NCBI GenBank assembly: GCA_963169915.1
Contig: CAUJEM010000122.1
Span: 1-50,354, forward strand
Reading direction: 5' to 3'
DNA from: Myxococcota bacterium
GTDB taxonomy: Bacteria; Myxococcota_A; Polyangia; Polyangiales; Polyangiaceae
DNA: 50,354 nucleotides
The translations under genes were made by a program, and so were the position numbers. Positions 44,988 through 50,354 of this stretch are shown one piece after another; within the stretch, counting starts at the first letter, position 1; each line of letters starts with the position of its first letter. A model generated the notes under the pieces. The model was given only the letters and a program-made list of their open reading frames with translations. It was not told the origin of the DNA and ran no database searches.

Positions 44988-46076
44988 ATGCGTAGGTCGA
45001 CGTCTAGCCGAGGCCTCAAGGCCCTGGCGCGCAGCCGCGCCGAGCGAACTCGGACGCTGGTGACCGGCCGTGCCCCGATGCGGGGGATGCCGCCCGTCTT
45101 CTGGCTCTGGTTCTTCATCGGCGCCACCATCTTCGGGGTCCTGTACTGGAAGCGCGCGTCCGACCAGGTGGAGGCTGGGAAGGCGGAGGTGATGGCGCGG
45201 CAGCGGTCCATCGCGCAAGAGCTGGGCGGCCGCCTGCTACCGTTTCGAGATCGCGTCGAGGGGTGGACGACGGAGCTCGCGAAGGACCCGTGGCCGGGGG
45301 ACCACGTCGCGCCAGGGCTGGATCTTGCGGACGTCCAGCGGGCGACGGGCGTCTACCTGAGGCTGCGACAGCAGGACGCGCTCACCGCGGAGTCGGTGCG
45401 GCGAGCGGCGGCGGCGTCGCTGCTCGACGGCTTCACGTCCTGCTTCTTCATCACGCCAGGCAACCGCGATCCCTCGCAGGGCGTGAGCTGTGAGACGGAA
45501 GCCAACTGCCAACCCGGGGAGCTCTGCAACGAGTACCACGTCTGCGCGCCCCCGCCTCGACCCTACAACCTCCGGTTGGCGTACCGTGCGCTGCGCATCC
45601 TCTCCACCGGCTGGACCGATGAGCTGCACCAGACCAGCAACGAGAACACCGTGCGGGTCTACGGGCGGGACCTCGAGCGTGCGTCGAAGAGCGAGGTGCC
45701 GCTCGCGCTGGAGGTGCTCGGTAGAGCCAAGTACTTCACGGTCCTGCTCGATGAAGCGCCGAGCGGAGGGGTCGCACCGGAGACCCCAGGCGACGACGAG
45801 CTCGAGCGCTTGCATGGCGTGCCACACCCCGTGCGCTTCGCGGTCCATCGCTTGAGCGATGGGGCGCGCTTGGTCGCGTTGCGGCTGCAGGCGGACGCCG
45901 TGCTCCGCTCGGTCGCCGGGGGAGGGACGGCCCCCACGCCGGCCGCGACGCGCCAGGTCATCAGCTGCTCCATCGCCTTCGCGGCGAAGGAGCGCTTGAC
46001 GGCAGCGCCGCCGTCCTCCGCGTCCTCGGGCTCGGACGCTGGGGCTCCACCTCCAGCGAGCTCGGCGGCGCCGTAG
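44988..46076 (+). CDS. Membrane-anchored periplasmic protein, unknown function
   Basis: A 362-residue protein. A basic cytoplasmic N-terminus of about 36 residues precedes one TM helix (VFWLWFFIGATIFGVLYW), then a periplasmic region starting with a charged helix. At about residues 165-190 is a Cys cluster CETEANCQPGELCNEYHVC, a disulfide module often seen in secreted myxobacterial proteins. The C-terminus is Ala/Ser/Pro-rich. No known domain. It follows the exbBDD terminator by 21 nt, so it either relies on read-through or has its own promoter in that short gap. Its topology would allow contact with the ExbD periplasmic domains; that is speculation from position. Confidence 0.75.
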   Translation: MRRSTSSRGLKALARSRAERTRTLVTGRAPMRGMPPVFWLWFFIGATIFGVLYWKRASDQVEAGKAEVMARQRSIAQELGGRLLPFRDRVEGWTTELAKDPWPGDHVAPGLDLADVQRATGVYLRLRQQDALTAESVRRAAAASLLDGFTSCFFITPGNRDPSQGVSCETEANCQPGELCNEYHVCAPPPRPYNLRLAYRALRILSTGWTDELHQTSNENTVRVYGRDLERASKSEVPLALEVLGRAKYFTVLLDEAPSGGVAPETPGDDELERLHGVPHPVRFAVHRLSDGARLVALRLQADAVLRSVAGGGTAPTPAATRQVISCSIAFAAKERLTAAPPSSASSGSDAGAPPPASSAAP

Positions 46077-46084
46077 CTCGGCGC

Positions 46085-49000
46085 TCAGGGACGACCGTAC
46101 CCACCGCCGCCGGGCGTCTCGATCCGGACGACGCTCCCAGCGCCGAGCGCGAGGGTGACGTGGCCGCCGACCTGGTGCCCATCGATCCAATTGCGCCCGG
46201 GGGCGCCGCTGAGCCCGCCGGCGAGGCCCCACGGCGCGGTGTCCCGCCGCTCCGTGAGCAAGCTGAGCTGGACGGGGCGCAGGAAGCGCAGCTCCCTCAC
46301 CAGGCCGTCCCCACCGCGCCACCGCCCGGCTCCGCCGGAGCCTCGACGTAGGCAGAAGCGCTCCACGCGCACGGGGAAGCGCTGCTCGAGCAGCTCCACG
46401 TCCGTGAGGCGCGTGTTGGTCATGTGCGTCTGCACGCCGCTCGCACCATGAAACCCGGGGCCCGCACCGCTGCCGCCGCCGAGCGTCTCATAGTACCCGA
46501 AGGAGTCGTCACCGAAGCTCAAGTTGTTCATGGTGCCTTGGCTCGCCGCGGCGAGCCCGAGCGCCCCGAGCAGGACGTCCACCACGCGCTGTGAGGTCTC
46601 CACGTTGCCCCCAGAGACTGCGGCGTCGGGGGGCGGAGAGAGGAGACTGGGCGTGGGGTAGACGAGGGTCACCGCGCGCAGGACGCCGTCATTCAAGGGG
46701 ACCCCCGGGCCGAACAGGCAGCGCAGCACGTACATGACCGCCGCGACGCTGACCGCGCGGGGGGCGTTCAAGCTGAAGGGATGTGGCCCCCCTGTCCCGC
46801 TGAAGTCGATCCATAGGTGGCCGCCCCGACGCTCCACGGCAGCGACGACCGGCGTGCCGTCGTCCAGGCGATCGACGCAGCGCTCGAATTGAGCCGGGAG
46901 CCGCTCGATGGCCAGGCGCGTGAGGCGCTCACCCTCGTCTTGGACGTGCCCCAGGTAGGCGACCACGCGGTCGGTGCCTTCACGCGCGCAGAGCTCGAGC
47001 AAGAGCTGCTGCCCGCGCTGATTGGCCGCTAGCTGGGCGTGCAGGTCGGCGAGGTTGTCCTCGGGGCGGCGCGCTGGAAATGGCGGCGCCTCGAGCACCT
47101 GGCGGACGCTCTGCTCGTCGAGGACCCCTCGGTGCAGGAGCCGCAGCGCACGCAGGCAGGCTCCCTCCTCGGACAGCCGCGTCGCTCGAGGCGACATGGA
47201 TCCCGGCGTGATGCCGCCCACGTCCGCGTGATGTCCGCGGCTCGCGACGAAGGCCACGCGCCGCGCCGCGTGGTCGAAGACGGGGCTGATGACCGTGATG
47301 TCCGGGAGATGAGAGCCCCCCGCGGTGGGGTCATTGGTGACGAAGGCCTCCCCCGGGCCGAGCGTGGGGTGCGCTGCGAGGACGGCGCGCACGGACTCCC
47401 CCATGGCCCCGAGGTGCACCGGGACGTGGGGAGCGTTGGCGACCAGGTGCCCCGCCGCGTCGAACAGCGCGCAGCTGAAGTCGAGCCGGTCGCGGATGTT
47501 GGTGCTGCGGGCGGTGCGCTGGAGCACCACGCCCATCTGCTCCGCGATGGACATGAAGGCACCCCCCAAGATGGCGAGCGAGACGGGCTCCGAGGCGGTG
47601 TCGCGAGGGCTGGGGGGCTCGTGGCGCTCCTGGACGAGCTCGAGCAGCCCGTCCTCCTTGGCGCACAAGACGAACCCAGGCTCGACCCAGAGCGTCGAGG
47701 TCGCGTCGAGGACGAGCAGCGGCCCCTCGTAGCGCCGCTCCGGGTGGAGCTGCTCGCGAGCCAAGAGGGGGACGGGCTGCCGCCGCCCCTGCACGTAGAG
47801 CTCCGCGTGCGGCGGCAGCGGGGGATGAGCCCGCGACCCGGGAGGGGGCGCCGGTGTGAGGCCTGGGCTGCAGCGCAGCTCGAGCCGCACCGCGCTGAGC
47901 TCGAGCGTGGAGGACGCCTCGGCCCAGCCAAAGCGCTGCCGATGGAGCGCCACGAAGGCTTGACGGAGCTCCGTGAGCCCCGTGAGCGGGAGGGTGAGGG
48001 ACGTCTCCGTCCCACGCCGACGGAGGCTCACCGAGCAGTACCGCAGCGCGCCCCGGCCCTCCTCACCGAGGGCGCTGCGCCCGGCCCGCTCGAGCGCCTC
48101 GAGGACGGGACCGAGCGCCGCCAGCGCGGGCTCCGAGAGCTCCACGAGCGGGGGAGCGGCGGCGCCGCGCCACGCGCGGGTGGCGAGCCCGATGCCCCAA
48201 GCGCTGAGCACCCCCGCCCAGGGATGGAGCAAGACGCGGCGGATCCCGAGGCGCCGAGCGACCCCGCACACGTAGCCTCCTGCGGCGCCGCCGAAGGCCG
48301 CGAGGGCGTGCGCACGAGGGTCGTGACCGCGCGCCGTCGTGACGCGCGCCACGGCGTCGGCCATGGTCGCTTCGGCGATGTCGACGAAGTCCGCGGCGAG
48401 GGCGAGCGGCTCGTCGCGGCCCAGCTCCCGCGCCAGCTGCTCGAGCCGACGCGTCACTCGCTCGGGCCGCAGCGGCAGCGGGAAGCGTTCGGGGCGGAGC
48501 CTCCCGAGCGCCAAGGCGCAGTCGGTGAGGGTGAGCTCCTCCGCAGCGGCAGCGCCGTAGGCGAGCGGCCCAGGGTGCGCTCCGGCGCTCTCTGGGCCCA
48601 CCGTGAGCCGCCCGTCGCGTGCGCGGCAGATGGACCCGCCCCCGGCCGCTACCGTGTGGACGCGCAACATGGGCGCGCGGACGCGCACCCCGCTCACCTC
48701 GCTCTCGTACTCGAGCTCGGGCTCCGGCGTGGTCCGGCACACGTCCGTCGAGGTGCCGCCCATGTCGAGGCCCACCGCGGCTTCGACCCCTGCGAGGGCC
48801 GCGAGGCGTGCGGCCGCGACGACCCCGCCCGCGGGGCCGGAGAGGATGGCCTCTCCACCGCGGAGGTGCGCCACGGGGACGAGGGAGCCGCTCGACTGCA
48901 TGGCCAGCAGCTCAGAGCCTGGGAGCGCGCGCTGGAGGGCCTCGGAGTGGGCGCGCAGCAGCGGCGTGAGGTAGGCGTCCAGCAGCGCGGTGTCCGAGCG

Positions 49001-49618
49001 CGCGAGCAGCCCGGGCTCCGGGGAGAGCCGATGGGAGAGCGCGACGTGCTGGAAGCCGAGCCGCTCTGCCAAGGCGCCCAGCTCGACCTCGAGCCTGGGC
49101 GCGCGCTGGCCATGCAGCACGGCGATGGCGAGCGAGCTGACCCCTTGCGCGAGCAGCGCGCGGAGCTGGGGCGTGAGCTGCTCGAGCGCGGCCTCGGCCA
49201 GCACCTCACCCGTGGCGCTGACGCGCGCCGGCGTCTCGAGCACGAGCGAGGTGAGCGGCTTGGGCTTGACGATCTCGAGGGAGAAGAGCAGCGGCCGCGC
49301 CTGCGTGCCGATCTCGACGGTGTCCGCGAACCCCTGCGTGGTGAGCAGCGCGCAGGGCGCGCCGCGCCGCTCGAGCAGCGCGTTGGTCGCCACGGTGCTC
49401 CCGAGCCGCAGCTCACAGGGAGGGAGCGGCTGCTCCGGCGTGAGCCCCTGGGCCTGCCGAAGCGCCGTGAGCACCGCGCCATGGCGGGTGGGCACCTTGT
49501 GGACGCTCACTTGGCCGGTGGGGCTGAGGGCGATGCAGTCGGTGAAGGTCCCGCCTTGATCGATGAAGAACCGCCACCGGCGCGGCGGTGCGCCGCCAAG
49601 GGCCGCGCGCTGCGTCAT
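46085..49618 (-). CDS. Fused HyuA-HyuB hydantoinase / 5-oxoprolinase family protein
   Basis: A 1177-residue cytoplasmic protein joining both halves of the ATP-dependent hydantoinase/oxoprolinase family, as in eukaryotic 5-oxoprolinase. HyuA half: [13 protein letters not shown] at the N-terminus, [23 protein letters not shown] and [11 protein letters not shown] (ATP-binding actin-like folds). HyuB half begins at about residue 690 ([20 protein letters not shown]) and ends in GGGYG. It would hydrolyse 5-oxo-L-proline to glutamate with ATP, or a related cyclic amide; specificity is not resolved. The ATG at 49618 overlaps the upstream stop (ATGA). It converges with the gene at 44988-46076 across 8 bp. 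Confidence 0.9.
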   Translation of the reverse strand: MTQRAALGGAPPRRWRFFIDQGGTFTDCIALSPTGQVSVHKVPTRHGAVLTALRQAQGLTPEQPLPPCELRLGSTVATNALLERRGAPCALLTTQGFADTVEIGTQARPLLFSLEIVKPKPLTSLVLETPARVSATGEVLAEAALEQLTPQLRALLAQGVSSLAIAVLHGQRAPRLEVELGALAERLGFQHVALSHRLSPEPGLLARSDTALLDAYLTPLLRAHSEALQRALPGSELLAMQSSGSLVPVAHLRGGEAILSGPAGGVVAAARLAALAGVEAAVGLDMGGTSTDVCRTTPEPELEYESEVSGVRVRAPMLRVHTVAAGGGSICRARDGRLTVGPESAGAHPGPLAYGAAAAEELTLTDCALALGRLRPERFPLPLRPERVTRRLEQLARELGRDEPLALAADFVDIAEATMADAVARVTTARGHDPRAHALAAFGGAAGGYVCGVARRLGIRRVLLHPWAGVLSAWGIGLATRAWRGAAAPPLVELSEPALAALGPVLEALERAGRSALGEEGRGALRYCSVSLRRRGTETSLTLPLTGLTELRQAFVALHRQRFGWAEASSTLELSAVRLELRCSPGLTPAPPPGSRAHPPLPPHAELYVQGRRQPVPLLAREQLHPERRYEGPLLVLDATSTLWVEPGFVLCAKEDGLLELVQERHEPPSPRDTASEPVSLAILGGAFMSIAEQMGVVLQRTARSTNIRDRLDFSCALFDAAGHLVANAPHVPVHLGAMGESVRAVLAAHPTLGPGEAFVTNDPTAGGSHLPDITVISPVFDHAARRVAFVASRGHHADVGGITPGSMSPRATRLSEEGACLRALRLLHRGVLDEQSVRQVLEAPPFPARRPEDNLADLHAQLAANQRGQQLLLELCAREGTDRVVAYLGHVQDEGERLTRLAIERLPAQFERCVDRLDDGTPVVAAVERRGGHLWIDFSGTGGPHPFSLNAPRAVSVAAVMYVLRCLFGPGVPLNDGVLRAVTLVYPTPSLLSPPPDAAVSGGNVETSQRVVDVLLGALGLAAASQGTMNNLSFGDDSFGYYETLGGGSGAGPGFHGASGVQTHMTNTRLTDVELLEQRFPVRVERFCLRRGSGGAGRWRGGDGLVRELRFLRPVQLSLLTERRDTAPWGLAGGLSGAPGRNWIDGHQVGGHVTLALGAGSVVRIETPGGGGYGRP

Positions 49619-50217
49619 CGCGTGGCGATGAGGTAACCCACGACGAGCAGCGCCACGCTGAGGATCGCGATCATGGCGATGAGCAGGCGGTTGCTGGCGA
49701 CCACGGTGGGGGGCTGGGGTGGGAGCGCTGGCGGCGCCGAGGGGGCGAGCGTCGGTCGCTGGGTCAGCGGCGCGGCGGGTCCGGGCGCTCGCTCGACGAG
49801 GTTGAAGGGGACCGAGACCAAGGGGGCCGGGGCGGGCGCGGGGCGGCTCGGAGGTGGCTCGACCAGCGGGTTGACTACGCGCGTGGCGGCCTCCTCGTCT
49901 TCGTCGTAGAGGCGAGGCGCTGGGCGGCGGAGGGGAGGGGGCGGCGGCGGCGGCGGCACGACGGCGGGCCCGTGGCTTGGCAGGCTCTTGGCGGCCTCGA
50001 ACCAGGGGGAATCCACGACCCGAGTGGGCGCGGCGTCGTCGGGCAGCGCGTCCTGGAAGCGCTCGAAGCTGATGAGCGGCAGCCACTCACGCCCGCCGAC
50101 CGGGCACACCTCCGCGTCGCTCGGGACCTTGCCGGCGCCGATGCCGCGAACCAGCAGCTCTTCGGCGACCGGGCCGACCGCGTCGCCGCCGGAGTGCCTG
50201 ACGTAGTACTCCGCCAT
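49615..50217 (-). CDS. GYF_2-like domain, tail-anchored protein
   Basis: A 200-residue protein. The N-terminal 50 residues (AEYYVRHSGGDAVGPVAEEL, then WLPLISFERF) match the GYF_2/DUF4339 pattern of a small peptide-binding domain found in many bacterial membrane proteins. A Pro-rich disordered region of about 110 residues, with runs of eight or more prolines, follows. It ends in a C-terminal TM helix (LLIAMIAILSVALLVVGYLI), so the domain faces the cytoplasm. It lies 8 nt after the truncated upstream gene and is coupled to the oxoprolinase gene. The role is unknown, perhaps scaffolding. Confidence 0.78.
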   Translation of the reverse strand: MAEYYVRHSGGDAVGPVAEELLVRGIGAGKVPSDAEVCPVGGREWLPLISFERFQDALPDDAAPTRVVDSPWFEAAKSLPSHGPAVVPPPPPPPPLRRPAPRLYDEDEEAATRVVNPLVEPPPSRPAPAPAPLVSVPFNLVERAPGPAAPLTQRPTLAPSAPPALPPQPPTVVASNRLLIAMIAILSVALLVVGYLIATR

Positions 50218-50225
50218 GGCCGGGC

Positions 50226-50354
50226 TCAGCGGCGGCCCGGGCGCTTGCGCACCAAGAGCCGCCGGGTGATCTCCACGACCTTCTGGCTCAGCTTGCCGTC
50301 CGTCTTGCTGAGCTCCGGCTCGAACAAGCCTTGCTCCACCAGCCCTTCGCCGGT
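50226..50354 (-). CDS. C-terminal end of an unidentified protein (truncated by window edge)
   Basis: The last 42 codons of a minus-strand gene run off the right edge. The residues read GEGLVEQGLFEPELSKTDGK followed by LSQKVVEITRRLLVRKRPGR and a final Arg: a helical, basic C-terminus. It stops 8 nt before the GYF-like gene starts, so it is likely in the same operon. Too little is present to identify it. Confidence 0.55.
   Translation of the reverse strand, partial: TGEGLVEQGLFEPELSKTDGKLSQKVVEITRRLLVRKRPGRR

Noticed and set aside
47039..49636. 865-residue open frame on the plus strand opposite the oxoprolinase gene
   Set aside because: Antisense shadow of a well-supported gene; composition (His, Arg, Glu, Gly-rich, no motifs) is what high third-position GC produces.

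Overview
This is a GC-rich (roughly 70% by eye) chromosomal window of housekeeping and envelope genes. It has no rRNA, tRNA, CRISPR array, phage or insertion sequence that I can see. Several things point to a myxobacterium (Myxococcota, perhaps Polyangiales): TolQ/ExbB genes each followed by two TolR/ExbD genes, lipoproteins with DxDxDG repeats, Gly/Ser/Ala-rich secreted proteins with Cys-rich ends, a ribbon-helix-helix protein of a type I associate with this phylum, and extreme third-position GC. The assignment is inference; no marker RNA is present.

Layout. 1-4718 (minus strand): NADP-type glutamate dehydrogenase, then an alpha/beta hydrolase, an O-methyltransferase-like protein, a membrane protein and a crotonase. 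4785-9995 (plus): mazG-rlmN, a stand-alone biotin carboxylase and a phosphohexomutase. 10007-14910 (minus): an M16 peptidase pair (one catalytic, one not) translationally coupled to lepA, then a ribbon-helix-helix regulator with a good promoter. 15160-17955 (plus): two paralogous lipoproteins and an RluB-type pseudouridine synthase with a repetitive basic tail. 17916-21536 (minus): a large secreted serine hydrolase and two small conserved proteins. 21612-25851 (plus): pepP, three secreted proteins with overlapping genes, and a divergent Lgt-like protein. 25860-26786 (minus): a lipid kinase. 26937-33533 (plus): a two-RRM RNA-binding protein, then the complete elongasome cluster mreB-mreC-mreD-mrdA-rodA. 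33866-34360 (plus): a Gly-rich lipoprotein. 34516-40234 (minus): a SWIM/SNF2 helicase preceded by a large polytopic membrane protein. 40572-44880: two divergent exbB-exbD-exbD operons sharing a 561-bp control region. 44988-46076 (plus): a membrane-anchored protein. 46085-50354 (minus): a fused HyuA-HyuB oxoprolinase/hydantoinase, a GYF-like tail-anchored protein and the C-terminal end of another gene.

The most interesting object is the 786-residue membrane protein at 37874-40234. Its layout follows the membrane-bound H+/Na+ pyrophosphatase (HppA) from end to end, but essentially all the Asp and Lys residues that bind Mg-pyrophosphate are replaced. It appears to be a full-length pseudoenzyme of that ion pump, and it lies downstream of, and in the same orientation as, one of two PMF-driven ExbB/ExbD-type motor operons. 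The pair of 1 x ExbB + 2 x ExbD operons has the same composition as the AglR-AglQ-AglS gliding motor of Myxococcus. Together with the structured RNA elements inside and after these operons, this is the best candidate in the window for an undescribed system.
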